A stretch of 64,000 nucleotides of DNA from Sediminibacillus halophilus (GTDB taxonomy: Bacteria > Bacillota > Bacilli > Bacillales > Amphibacillaceae): contig NZ_FNHF01000002.1 of the NCBI RefSeq assembly GCF_900103695.1, positions 124,001-188,000 on the forward strand, given 5' to 3'. Below, in pieces: positions 46,573 to 55,330 of this stretch (positions are counted from its first letter, which is position 1; every line of letters starts with the position of its first letter). The notes under the pieces were generated by a model that did not search any database, had not been told where the DNA came from, and saw only the letters and a program-made list of their open reading frames with translations. A program made the position numbers and the translations under genes.

Positions 46573-47515
46573 ACGCTTTTCTCCTCAATACCAGGTATAG
46601 AAAAATTCCGCTGCCGATTACGCCGACAGTGACGCCGATGGCGATTTCATAGGGATAAATGATCACCCTGCCGATCACATCACAGGCAAGAACAAATACG
46701 GCACCTAATAAAGCGGTATGAGTAAGGCTTTTTTTCAAGTGGTCCCCTTGATAAATGGTAACGATATTCGGAATGATCAATCCCAAAAAAGGAATCATTC
46801 CGACAGTCAGTACGACTACCGTAGTTACCAGTGCGACAATCACCAAACCAATATTGACTACCTGTTTGTGGTTCAACCCCAGGTTAGTTGAAAACTCCTC
46901 GCCCATGCCGGCTATCGTAAAGCGATTGGCGTAAAGGTAAGCAATAGCCAGCAATGGAATACTGATAAACAATATTTCGTATCTCCCCTGCATTATCAAG
47001 GCAAAGTTGCCCTGCAGCCAGGATGACATATTTTGAATCAAATCCTCTTTATATGCAAAAAAAGTAGTGATTGAGCTGACAATATTGCCGAACATCAATC
47101 CAACTAATGGAATGAAGATGGCATCTTTGAATTTCACCTTGTCGAGAATCTTCATGAAAATAAAGGTGCCCAACAAAGCAAAGAAAAAAGCAACCAGCAT
47201 TTTTTGCAAAGGTCCGGCTGAGGAAAACAACATTAACGACATCAGAATGCCGAATCTGGCCGAATCAATGGTTCCAGCCGTAGTGGGAGAGACAAATTTG
47301 TTTCTGCTTAGCTGCTGCATAATCAGACCACATATGCTCATACCCATTCCAGCAATTAATATACTGATAAGCCTCGGTATCCTGCTCACCCACAAAATCT
47401 CAAATTGATCCTCTGTGAGATGAAAAATATCGGAAGGTGACAAGCTTGTCACTCCAATGAATAATGACGCGAAAGATAATACTAGTAATGCCAGTGCCAA
47501 ATAACGTAACTTCAT
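46565..47515 (-). CDS. yclN: Siderophore ABC transporter permease (YclN type)
   Basis: A 316-residue FecCD permease (RIPRLISILIAGMGMSICGLIMQQ, PTTAGTIDSARFG, VGMIPFLGLIIPNIVTI). I chose ATG 47515 because AAGGA sits seven bases upstream; an earlier ATG 30 bases up adds a basic leader. First gene of the operon, downstream of a Fur box. Confidence 0.92.
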   Translation of the reverse strand: MKLRYLALALLVLSFASLFIGVTSLSPSDIFHLTEDQFEILWVSRIPRLISILIAGMGMSICGLIMQQLSRNKFVSPTTAGTIDSARFGILMSLMLFSSAGPLQKMLVAFFFALLGTFIFMKILDKVKFKDAIFIPLVGLMFGNIVSSITTFFAYKEDLIQNMSSWLQGNFALIMQGRYEILFISIPLLAIAYLYANRFTIAGMGEEFSTNLGLNHKQVVNIGLVIVALVTTVVVLTVGMIPFLGLIIPNIVTIYQGDHLKKSLTHTALLGAVFVLACDVIGRVIIYPYEIAIGVTVGVIGSGIFLYLVLRRKAYE

Positions 47516-47562
47516 AAATAAATCCTTCACTTTCCGTCTTCTCAAAAAAATTGATACTTAAT

Positions 47563-47583
47563 TAATAATGAGATTCATTATCA
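47563..47583. promoter_or_regulatory. Fur box upstream of the siderophore importer
   Basis: TAATAATGAGATTCATTATCA is a good match to the Fur 19-bp palindrome (GATAATGATAATCATTATC type). Iron-loaded Fur would repress the operon. Confidence 0.88.
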
Positions 47584-47762
47584 ATTAGCTACCCTTATAT
47601 TATCATGTAATTTTCATCTGTCAACGGACTAGCGGTAATAATCAGATTTTTTTAAGCAGCTTAAGCAGTAAAATGATGCTGGATAGGGAGTAAAAGACGG
47701 AGAAAAATATTTTCCATTGGCCAGTATTTTTCTAAAACTCTTCGACAGGTTTATGGACATAG

Positions 47763-47797
47763 AAAATCCGCCTGCAAAGCATGCAGCCGGATTTTAT
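47763..47797 (-). terminator. Terminator after the CSPC glutaredoxin gene
   Basis: 14-bp stem with one mismatch, AAAATCCGCCTGCA/TGCAGCCGGATTTT, five-base loop, 22 bases past the stop. Confidence 0.7.
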
Positions 47798-47818
47798 TTA
47801 CGTATGAAGTGTGCGAGC

Positions 47819-48064
47819 CTATACTCCCAGTAATACTGACAACCGTTCTTTATCAAATCCCATGACAACTTCTTGTTCATCGCCTTCTTGGATAACTGTC
47901 ACCGGAGTAGCACTTGCCCCCAAGGCCATCACTTCATTCATATATTGAGAATCGCTGCGAATATCTCTGTCTTCAAATGCGATTCCGTTATGTTTCAGCC
48001 ACTCTTTTTCCGCTTGACAAGGACTGCAGGTCTCCTGACTATAAATGATCACTTGTTTCGCCAT
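47819..48064 (-). CDS. Glutaredoxin-family protein (CSPC)
   Basis: An 81-residue glutaredoxin fold: VIIYSQETCSPCQAEKEWLK has a CxxC site and the cis-Pro segment ASATPVTVIQEG. ATG 48064 is behind GGAGGG; the longer frame upstream lacks a ribosome site. Probably an NrdH/glutaredoxin-like reductant; Bacillus lacks glutathione, so bacillithiol or thioredoxin systems are likely partners. Confidence 0.87.
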   Translation of the reverse strand: MAKQVIIYSQETCSPCQAEKEWLKHNGIAFEDRDIRSDSQYMNEVMALGASATPVTVIQEGDEQEVVMGFDKERLSVLLGV

Positions 48065-48313
48065 CTTGTCATCCCTCCTTTTCTCTGTTCTTACTATACC
48101 CAAAATAAAAAGTGTTTTAAAGAATGGAATCTTTTTCAATTCTTCTCTATCGGGCAGAACTTTTCCCTTTGGCTTTTAGCCTGAACAATTAAATATCCAG
48201 CTTCTCTTCCTTCGAACTGAAACGGAACACGGCCATAGGACTGCCTGGATAATGGATTATCGCCTGAAAGTCTGGTAAAATCGCATACAAGAAGGCTTGA
48301 AAGGGGGATATAA

Positions 48314-49453
48314 ATGAAATTAGTATCAATCGAGCCTACTCCCAGCCCGCATTCGATGAAAATCAATGTCGATGAGGAATTACCTGCAGGGCAAAACCAT
48401 AACTATAAACAAGGAGATGACTTACTTTCTGCTCCTGACTATATTCAAGCACTACTAAACATAGAAGGCGTAAAGGGAATATATCGCGTCGCAGATTTTT
48501 TGGCTTTAGAACGCCATCCCAAGTATGCGTGGGAAACAATACTGCCGGCGGCGAGACAGATTTTCGGCGAGGCGCAGGAGGAACCTGCCGAAAGTTCGGG
48601 AGTCGGCCAAATTCCTGAAGACGCTTTTGGTGAAGTGAAAGTTTTCATCCAACAGTTCCGTGGGTTGCCAATGCAGGTGAAACTGGAAGAGGGCGATCGA
48701 GAACAGCGATTTGGACTGCCTCAACGGTTTTTAGATGCAGCAATGGAAGCTTCCACTGCATCCTCTAACATGGTAATGGAACGAAAATGGGTCGAACAAA
48801 GTCCCCGTTATGGAACGCTAGAGGAAATCGGGGAAACGGTGGTCGATGAAATAACGGCAAGTTACGATGAAGAACGTCTGAAAAAGCTGGTCAAGCTTGC
48901 TTTTCAGGGTGAAACAGAGATGAGAGAAACAGAATCTGCAATGGAGCGTCCGAATCTGGAAATACTGGACGACTCTGACTGGAAAAACCGCTATGCGGCG
49001 TTGGACAAATTAGTGGAGCCTGATAAGGAGGATCTTCCTTTTTTGGCTAAAGCTTTAAAGGACGATAAGGCATCGATCAGGCGTTTAGCCACAGCTTATT
49101 TAGGCATGATAGAAGATCCCATCGTTTTGCCTTACTTGTATCAAGCCCTTCAAGATAAGGTAGTTACAGTCCGCCGTACAGCAGGCGATTGTATCTCAGA
49201 TCTTGGTTTTAAACAAGCTATGCCACAAATGATGGAATCGTTGCAAGACAAGAATCGTCTCGTACGTTGGCGTGCCGCCATGTTCTTATACGAGGTTGGA
49301 GATGAAAGCGCGCTTCCTGCCTTGGAGGCAGCAAGCGACGACCCGGAATTCGAAGTAAGAATGCAAGTGAACCTTGCCCTCGAACGCATTAAAGGCGGCG
49401 AAGAAGCAAAGGGATCAGTATGGAGCCAGATGACAGAAGCAACCAAAAAGTGA
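48314..49453 (+). CDS. Conserved virulence-factor-C-like protein (Nfu-N and HEAT repeats)
   Basis: A 379-residue protein. Residues 1-85 match the Nfu/NifU N-terminal domain (EPTPSPHSMKINVDEELP; IEGVKGIYRVADFLALER). Residues 220-370 hold four to five HEAT-like repeats (PFLAKALKDDKASIRRLATAYLG, LPYLYQALQDK, RWRAAMFLYEVGD). This is the CvfC/YpgR family; function is unclear but may involve scaffold interactions. ATG behind AAAGGGGG. Next gene is bacilliredoxin, as in B. subtilis. Confidence 0.87.
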   Translation: MKLVSIEPTPSPHSMKINVDEELPAGQNHNYKQGDDLLSAPDYIQALLNIEGVKGIYRVADFLALERHPKYAWETILPAARQIFGEAQEEPAESSGVGQIPEDAFGEVKVFIQQFRGLPMQVKLEEGDREQRFGLPQRFLDAAMEASTASSNMVMERKWVEQSPRYGTLEEIGETVVDEITASYDEERLKKLVKLAFQGETEMRETESAMERPNLEILDDSDWKNRYAALDKLVEPDKEDLPFLAKALKDDKASIRRLATAYLGMIEDPIVLPYLYQALQDKVVTVRRTAGDCISDLGFKQAMPQMMESLQDKNRLVRWRAAMFLYEVGDESALPALEAASDDPEFEVRMQVNLALERIKGGEEAKGSVWSQMTEATKK

Positions 49454-49472
49454 TGCTTAAGGAGGAAGTAAA

Positions 49473-49901
49473 ATGAACGCCTATGAACAATATATGAAAG
49501 AAATATCGCAGCCGATGAGAACAGAATTAACGGAAGCTGGTTTCAGGGAATTGACATCTACGGAAGAAGTCGACGAATTTATCCATTCTGCTGAGGGTAC
49601 TTCACTAGTGGTAGTCAACTCAGTCTGTGGCTGTGCAGCAGGACTAGCAAGACCGGCTGTAAGAGAATCTCTGAATAACAATAAAAGGCCGGATAACCTT
49701 GTGACGGTTTTTGCTGGTCAAGATCGGGAAGCTACCTCACGGATGCGCGAATATTTCGTGGGGATAGAACCATCTTCCCCTTCTATGGCGGTTATGAAAG
49801 ACGGAAAAGTACTTCACTTTATTCCGCGTGAAGATATTGAAGACCATGATGTGGAAGAAATCGTATCAAACCTTTCTCAAGCCTATAATAAACATTGTTA
49901 A
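49473..49901 (+). CDS. brxA: Bacilliredoxin BrxA (YphP/YqiW family)
   Basis: A 142-residue DUF1094 protein with the active site VVNSVCGCAAGLARP (CGC), which removes bacillithiol from oxidised protein thiols. C-terminal Cys is the final residue. ATG behind AAGGAGGAAG, 19 bases after the CvfC-like gene, so one operon. Followed by a strong terminator. Confidence 0.95.
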   Translation: MNAYEQYMKEISQPMRTELTEAGFRELTSTEEVDEFIHSAEGTSLVVVNSVCGCAAGLARPAVRESLNNNKRPDNLVTVFAGQDREATSRMREYFVGIEPSSPSMAVMKDGKVLHFIPREDIEDHDVEEIVSNLSQAYNKHC

Positions 49902-49909
49902 CAAAAGCA

Positions 49910-49952
49910 AACGGCAGTTCCTGTATCACGAAACAGGAGCTGCCGTTTTTTC
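49910..49952 (+). terminator. Terminator of the brxA unit
   Basis: 15-bp stem AACGGCAGTTCCTGT/ACAGGAGCTGCCGTT (one wobble pair) with T6 on the + strand. Confidence 0.88.
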
Positions 49953-50000
49953 ATTGTCGCTGAATTCAACACTCGTGGGAGAAGGAAACCCATCACCGAT

Positions 50001-50255
50001 TTATTGTTTGTTTTTCATTTGCTTCTCTGCCATTTCAATCATTTCTTTTACCATACTGCCACCAATTTTGCCGCCGATTTTCCCAGCATCCTTCGCTTTC
50101 ATGTCTCCGTTGTATCCATGCTTTAAATCAATCCCTTGTTCTTCGGCTGTTTCGTACTTTGCATTTTCCGGAGTCTGTGATTTGGAGACTTTTGCTTTCA
50201 GTTTGTCCAATCCTTCTCTAGCTCCGGGAACAAGGATTTTATTCCTTCTTGCCAT
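50001..50255 (-). CDS. Alpha/beta-type small acid-soluble spore protein
   Basis: An 84-residue SASP that coats spore DNA and protects it from UV. The C-terminal block GIDLKHGYNGDMKAKDAGKI and IGGKIGGSMVKEMIEMAE match the family; the N-terminus MARRNKILVPGAREGL is the SspF/minor type. ATG 50255 with AAGGAG nine bases upstream. Made in the forespore under SigG, by family knowledge. Confidence 0.92.
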   Translation of the reverse strand: MARRNKILVPGAREGLDKLKAKVSKSQTPENAKYETAEEQGIDLKHGYNGDMKAKDAGKIGGKIGGSMVKEMIEMAEKQMKNKQ

Positions 50256-50274
50256 TCTCACTTTCTCCTTCCCA

Positions 50275-50511
50275 TCAATTTCTTTTGTTGGAAATGTCTT
50301 TTCCCTGATGATCGATCAAATTGCCGTTGTCGTCGACTTCATCAATTGCTCCTTCGATTGTACCCTCTGTATAATCATCGGAGACTTGTTCGTGGGTTAC
50401 AGCCAACCCTTTTGATAGCGGGTCCTTTTTTTGATAATCGGATGGATCATACATTTTTTCGGCCACCTTTTCCGCATCCTTTTTCATGGCCTTTCGCTTG
50501 TCTGTCATTTT
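50275..50511 (-). CDS. YozQ-like (DUF4025) protein
   Basis: A 78-residue acidic protein with the DUF4025 motif YDPSDYQKKDPLSKGLAVTH followed by EQVSDDYTEGTIEG. ATG 50511 has GGAGG seven bases upstream. It is adjacent to the SASP gene in the same direction and may be sporulation-linked. Function unknown. Confidence 0.75.
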   Translation of the reverse strand, partial: KMTDKRKAMKKDAEKVAEKMYDPSDYQKKDPLSKGLAVTHEQVSDDYTEGTIEGAIDEVDDNGNLIDHQGKDISNKRN

Positions 50512-50531
50512 CATTCCTCCAATCAATTTTC

Positions 50532-50795
50532 TTACAAGTGGGCGATTATCTCGTCCAATTCTGTTAACAATTGCTCTGCTTCCTGTTGGTTCAACAGAAC
50601 AGGAATTTGATCATTTACTGTTATCGTACAACTTTCCTGCCTGCTATTTTGTCTGGATAAATAATGATGCAGCTGTTCAAGCTGCCGGTTGGACAGGATA
50701 GACTGCGTTTGCAGGTTTTTGACCCGCCGCAAGTAGAATAACTCATCGTCATCTGAAAATTCACCACTAAATAAAGCACCGTCAAAGTAATTCAC
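50532..50795 (-). CDS. Hypothetical protein (87 aa)
   Basis: An acidic 87-residue protein with Gln-rich centre and no Cys but one (ESCTITVND). GTG start with AAGGAG seven bases upstream supports it. It precedes the YozQ-like gene in the same direction. Not recognised; no membrane segment. Confidence 0.65.
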   Translation of the reverse strand: MNYFDGALFSGEFSDDDELFYLRRVKNLQTQSILSNRQLEQLHHYLSRQNSRQESCTITVNDQIPVLLNQQEAEQLLTELDEIIAHL

Positions 50796-50949
50796 TGGAT
50801 TACTCCTTTTTTTATTTTTCTTCTGTTAGTATGTAGCATTTACCTCAGAATCATGCTATTCGTTTTAACAAAAGCGAAGATGTATGAAAAATAAAAGTGT
50901 CACGTTTAAATTAGAAATGAGACTGGAACAAGAGAATTGTGCGCAAAGC

Positions 50950-51001
50950 AAAAACCGAACGATGATTCGAATCCCATGCATTCGAACTCGCTCGGTTTTT
51001 T
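50950..51001. repeat. Dispersed hairpin repeat, copy 2 (inverted)
   Basis: AAAAACCGAACGA paired with TCGCTCGGTTTTTT around CATGCATTCGAA. Its reverse complement aligns with copy 1 at 24931-24982 through the stem and interior. T runs allow termination after the leftward carboxypeptidase gene. Confidence 0.7.
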
Positions 51002-51077
51002 GATTTAACGATGAATTAACTTGCAACTAATAAGCCGATGATCCCACTGGAATGTTCAACTTCACCCTACTGCTATC

Positions 51078-52229
51078 CTACATAACAACACGTTTGATCC
51101 ATTTTCGGAAAAACAGCAATCCAATACCTGCTATTATAATAATCCAGAGATAGGAAACACTGGACTGTTTATCGGTCCGATCGGCTGCCGCTTTTTTGTT
51201 CTTTTCAGCCTCTTGTTTATCCTTGTCACCTTCTAGCACAAAAGAAGTGTCTAATGACTCTTTATCCTGGTTGATAGCCAAAGTTCCTTGATCATCAACC
51301 GAAAGTTCTGCATCCTGCCCCTTCATCCTGGTATAGATGATATCCTGGTCCGTGCTATACGTAGAACCATTATCACTGACGAATTCTGTTCCTTCTGGGA
51401 TGGTGACTGTTTCGAAATGATCGAAACCATAATCAAGCAGTGCTTCAGCATCTTGGTAAGCCCAAGCCTGAGATTCTGCTTTTAATGTTACAGCAATCAA
51501 ACGTTGATCGCCACGCTCGGCTGTCGTAATCAATGTATGCCCTGATTCATCGACATAACCTGTTTTCCCCCCAGTTATCCCCTTATAGGGGTTTTCACGG
51601 ATCATTTTATGATGATGGTAAAGCGTTGTTGACCAGGCTTCCCCTTCCCACTTCAATTCTTCTGTTCCGAAAATTTCCCTGAAAGTAGAATTTTTCATGG
51701 CGTACTGGGTTATTTTCGCCAGGTCTGAAGCCGTAGTGGTGTGGTCTTCGTTGAACAATCCATGAGCATTAGTAAAATGTGTATGGCGTACCCCAACTAC
51801 AGCCTGTAAATAGCTGTTTAAATCCTCTGCAAACTGTTCGGATGTCCCTCCTAAATGTTCAGCTATTGCTACTCCGGCATCATTGCCCGAATTGATCAGC
51901 ATTCCCTGAATCAACTTTTTTAAAGGGACCTGCTCTCCTTCCTCCAGATAAACTCTCGTTCCTTCAACAGCCCGTGCTTTTGCACTAACAGTAACTATTT
52001 CATCTAAATCAGCAGTTTCTATTGCATAAATGGCGGTTGCCACTTTGGTCAAACTGGCGGGATACATCTTTTGTTCTGCATTTTTTTCATAGAGGACCTG
52101 TCCGGAATCGGCATCGATCAGAATACCGGATTCGCTCAACAATTTTTCGTCTAAATCAGCGGCATCCACGTTTGATGGCAGTATATACTGGGTAAAGATA
52201 ATCAATAATAAAAGAAAAAGTGGTCTCAC
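51078..52229 (-). CDS. D-alanyl-D-alanine carboxypeptidase (DacF/DacA type)
   Basis: A 383-residue class A penicillin-binding protein of low mass. Signal peptide at 1-23; active site Ser in YPASLTKVA (SxxK), SGND (SxN motif) and KTG in GITGGKTGYVDESG. It trims pentapeptides. A C-terminal Lys-rich linker is followed by a membrane helix (SYLWIIIIAGIGLLFFRKW), unusual versus the amphipathic anchor of classic DacA. GTG start behind GGGG. Confidence 0.92.
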   Translation of the reverse strand: MRPLFLLLLIIFTQYILPSNVDAADLDEKLLSESGILIDADSGQVLYEKNAEQKMYPASLTKVATAIYAIETADLDEIVTVSAKARAVEGTRVYLEEGEQVPLKKLIQGMLINSGNDAGVAIAEHLGGTSEQFAEDLNSYLQAVVGVRHTHFTNAHGLFNEDHTTTASDLAKITQYAMKNSTFREIFGTEELKWEGEAWSTTLYHHHKMIRENPYKGITGGKTGYVDESGHTLITTAERGDQRLIAVTLKAESQAWAYQDAEALLDYGFDHFETVTIPEGTEFVSDNGSTYSTDQDIIYTRMKGQDAELSVDDQGTLAINQDKESLDTSFVLEGDKDKQEAEKNKKAAADRTDKQSSVSYLWIIIIAGIGLLFFRKWIKRVVM

Positions 52230-52426
52230 AATCGCACCCCGCTAGTTAATCATAGAATTATTCATAAGAGGGACTTTCCTCTTCATCAAAAGAGCGTTTG
52301 GAATGTAATCCAGCGGCAACATTTGACAGTATGCTTCTGATTATGTGCTGTTAGTCAAATCGGCAGCAATAAAAAGAGAACTCTCCATAACGGAAAGTCC
52401 TCTATGTTAACTTTTCATTCAACCGT

Positions 52427-53695
52427 TTAGTTCATTACTCTGACAACATGGCCTTTGAAATGATTTTTCCAGTAACCGCTGGACATGTTTGCCACGGCAA
52501 CACCTGTTGAACTTTGGGAACCAATGAAGTTACCGCCGCCGATATAAATACCGACATGTCCGTCTTTTTTGTATGTATCAAAGAAGACTAGGTCCCCAGG
52601 TTTCATATTACTGGCTGATACTTTGCTTCCAGCGCCGGTCAAAGCCCCTGTGCTTGCAGGAACACTTACTCCAGCCTGGGAGAATGCCCAGCTTACAAAT
52701 CCGGAACAGTCGAAACGGCCGTTTGCAACATCAGAAGCCGTTCTGCCTCCACCGAATACATATACCGAGTTGCCAATATATTTATATCCTGCTGAAATAA
52801 CAGTGCTAACATTTCCGCTTGCTCCAGCAGCTTTAGGGCTGGAAGAGGCTGCGGAAGTGTTGCCGGAAGACTGTGATGCATCACTACGGGATTGCTCGAT
52901 ACTCATAGCCTGAATCTGTTCTTCTTGCTTTTCGCGTTTTTCGATATCTTCTTTAATCTGCTGTTCTTCTGAAGCCAATTTTTGATCCTTTTCCTCTAAG
53001 GACGCTTTTTCATTACGTGTAGCTTCTTCTTTTTCCTTTAATTCTGCCTTCAATTGATCATTTTGTTCTTTTTGCTCAAGGATTTGAGCCTGCATGCCTT
53101 CTAGTTCCGTCTTCATATCATTTAATTCATTCAGCTTGTCATCCATATCCTGGCGCTTTGTTTCCAACTTTTCTTTGTCAGCTTCATGCTGTTCCAAAAG
53201 ATCCGCATCCGAATCCATTACTTTTGATACTAGGTTTACACGGTCAATAAAATCTCCAAAATTTTTCGAACCGAGGATAACTTCCATGTAGCTGACCGTT
53301 CCGCCATTTTTTTGTAACGTCTTTGCACGATCTTTCAAAATATCGAATCGTTTTTCCATTGTTTCCTCGAGCTCGGCAATTTCAGTTTCCAGTTCTTCGA
53401 TGTCCTGTTTGGTCCGCTTGATTTCTGTTTTGGTATCTTTGATTTTCTGCTCGTTGTCTTTGATTGCCTGCTCGACCCGCTTGATTTGTTCGTTTAATTG
53501 CTCCAGTTCAGCCAGTACTTCTTCAATCTCCGCTTGTTTCGCATCAATATCAGCTTGTACTTCCGACCGTTCGCTTTGCACTTGCTGATGTTCGTCCTCC
53601 AGGCTCGTTTCGGCAGAAACCGCCGGTGCCGCGATCACGCTTCCAAAACAAATCATTACGGCAGTGTTAATCCCGATCCACTTTCTCGTAAGCAT
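52427..53695 (-). CDS. Peptidoglycan endopeptidase with coiled coil and NlpC/P60 domain (CwlO-like)
   Basis: A 422-residue secreted D,L-endopeptidase. Signal peptide at 1-28, a long coiled coil (about 30-270; EDEHQQVQSERSEVQ onward), a Ser/Gly/Ala-rich linker, and a C-terminal NlpC/P60 domain with catalytic Cys in RFDCSGFVSWAF and His in DGHVGIYIGGG. CwlO-like enzymes cut lateral wall peptides and in B. subtilis are controlled by FtsEX. ATG behind GGGGGAATAGC. A near-consensus promoter lies upstream. Confidence 0.93.
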   Translation of the reverse strand: MLTRKWIGINTAVMICFGSVIAAPAVSAETSLEDEHQQVQSERSEVQADIDAKQAEIEEVLAELEQLNEQIKRVEQAIKDNEQKIKDTKTEIKRTKQDIEELETEIAELEETMEKRFDILKDRAKTLQKNGGTVSYMEVILGSKNFGDFIDRVNLVSKVMDSDADLLEQHEADKEKLETKRQDMDDKLNELNDMKTELEGMQAQILEQKEQNDQLKAELKEKEEATRNEKASLEEKDQKLASEEQQIKEDIEKREKQEEQIQAMSIEQSRSDASQSSGNTSAASSSPKAAGASGNVSTVISAGYKYIGNSVYVFGGGRTASDVANGRFDCSGFVSWAFSQAGVSVPASTGALTGAGSKVSASNMKPGDLVFFDTYKKDGHVGIYIGGGNFIGSQSSTGVAVANMSSGYWKNHFKGHVVRVMN

Positions 53696-53827
53696 GCTAT
53701 TCCCCCTAGTACCTTGTTTATCATTAATAGTTTTTTATGTATGTACTCTCTCGTAGTTATTGTTATCTATTTTTCTCGTATATCTTTGATTGCACTTAGT
53801 AGTATATCACTACAAAATGACAGAAAT

Positions 53828-53856
53828 ATTATCTCAATATTACAATTGTGTATCAA
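53828..53856 (-). promoter_or_regulatory. SigA promoter of the CwlO-like gene
   Basis: Minus-strand TTGATA (53851-53856), 17 bases, GATAAT (53828-53833), about 130 bases upstream of the ATG. No full WalR direct repeat was found. Confidence 0.7.
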
Positions 53857-54234
53857 TTACAGGTAAAAAGTAACAAATATCGCATCGAAAGCTGTTTGAT
53901 TGTGTAACTCTATCGAATTCGTTATGCTTTATTTCCCGATTAATCGCTTTTATACTGGGGTAAATAATAAAGGGCTTTTTACATTTTTGTTTCTATTAAT
54001 TAATTCGCAAGACATTTTGTGGATTTCTTACTATCTTTTATAAAATAAGTGCGGATCAATTGTATTTCACTTTAATTGAAGAAAGGCAAGCAAATCTATG
54101 CATGTTTATTCGTCGATTTTGCAAGAAGTAACTGTTTGACAAGAGCCATGAATTGAACATTTATCGAATGATAGAAGCGTTAATCGGAAAAAGTAGTAAC
54201 AATATGCTTGAAACTGATGAAAGAAGGGGTAATG
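53857..54234. other. AT-rich gene-free stretch
   Basis: No open frame of note. It is the divergent regulatory region; a TTGACA at 54136-54141 is a possible -35 box for the rightward oxidoreductase, with only a poor -10. Confidence 0.4.
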
Positions 54235-55170
54235 ATGAAAGCAGTCGTCATCGACCAATATGGATCCGCGGATCAATTACATGAAATCGAAATGGAAAAA
54301 CCAGCATTAGAGGCTGGGCAGGTTTTAGTCGAAATGCATGCCACCTCTGTCAATCCAATCGATTGGAAGCTTAGGGAAGGGTATTTAAAAGAGATGCTGC
54401 CATTTGAGTTTCCAATTATTTTAGGGTGGGATGCCGCGGGAATTGTAAAAGAGGTCGGCTCTGACGTATCCGGGTTCCAACCGGGTGATCGTGTATTTGC
54501 CAGACCGGCAACTACACGGAATGGTACTTATGCAGAATATACAGCGATCGACAAAGAATTGTTGGCAAAAATACCTGAAAACATTAGCTTTGAAGAAGCC
54601 GCTGCTGTACCACTGGCTGGACTTACTGCCTGGCAATGTCTCGTTGACTTCGCCGGAATAAAACAAGGTGATAAAGTTCTGGTTCATGCCGGTTCAGGCG
54701 GGGTTGGAAGTTTTGCCATCCAAATCGCCAAAAGTTTTGGTGCTTACGTTGCTTCTACAGCAAGTGGGAAAAATGAAGACTTCCTGAAACAGTTAGGCGT
54801 TGACCGATTTATTAATTACCAGGAAGAAGACTTTGCAGAGGTGCTCGATGAATATGATGTCGTTGTCGATACATTAGGCGGGGATATCCAGAAAAAAAGC
54901 TTCGAAATCTTAAAAGAAGGCGGCACGCTCGTTTCGATTGTTGGTGAGCCGGACAAGGAGCTAGCCAACAAAAAGCAAATCAAGTCGGGATCCTTATGGC
55001 TCAATCCTAATGGCGATCAGCTTGCGGAACTCGGAAAGTTGATGGAAAGTGGTAAATTGCACGCCACCGTTGGGCAAACATTCCCTTTAACGACAGAGGG
55101 AGTCCGAGCGGCACATAAATTGAGTGAAACCCACCATGCCCGGGGAAAAATCGTGATTAAAATAAGATAA
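54235..55170 (+). CDS. Zinc-independent NADP-dependent oxidoreductase (quinone oxidoreductase type)
   Basis: A 311-residue medium-chain dehydrogenase/reductase. MKAVVIDQYGSADQLH, NPIDWKLREGYL and GWDAAGIVKEVGSDV, then the NADPH-binding VLVHAGSGGVGSFAIQIAK. It lacks the zinc-binding residues of alcohol dehydrogenases, so it is a quinone or enone reductase type. I chose ATG 54235, five bases after AAGGGG. Followed by a terminator. Confidence 0.9.
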   Translation: MKAVVIDQYGSADQLHEIEMEKPALEAGQVLVEMHATSVNPIDWKLREGYLKEMLPFEFPIILGWDAAGIVKEVGSDVSGFQPGDRVFARPATTRNGTYAEYTAIDKELLAKIPENISFEEAAAVPLAGLTAWQCLVDFAGIKQGDKVLVHAGSGGVGSFAIQIAKSFGAYVASTASGKNEDFLKQLGVDRFINYQEEDFAEVLDEYDVVVDTLGGDIQKKSFEILKEGGTLVSIVGEPDKELANKKQIKSGSLWLNPNGDQLAELGKLMESGKLHATVGQTFPLTTEGVRAAHKLSETHHARGKIVIKIR

Positions 55171-55207
55171 ATCAAAAGTAAGAGGTCTTGAAGGCAAACA
55201 TAGAAAG

Positions 55208-55245
55208 CACGCAGCAAATGTTTACCAGACGCTGCGTGTTTTTTT
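55208..55245 (+). terminator. Terminator of the oxidoreductase gene
   Basis: Stem CACGCAGC/GCTGCGTG around a 15-base loop, followed by T7. Confidence 0.88.
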
Positions 55246-55330
55246 GCATCTCAAAAGTGATATTATATTATGATGATAAAATATTTCTCAGGAAGGAACC
55301 ACATGAAAGTCTCTCCTAGTTAAGAACCCT

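Noticed and set aside
48136-48366. A 76-codon leftward ORF overlapping the CvfC-like gene start
   Set aside because: It is antisense to the start of a well-supported gene and has no motif.
53857-54000. A possible WalR site upstream of the CwlO-like gene
   Set aside because: Only isolated TGTAAT half-sites were seen, without the five-base-spaced direct repeat.
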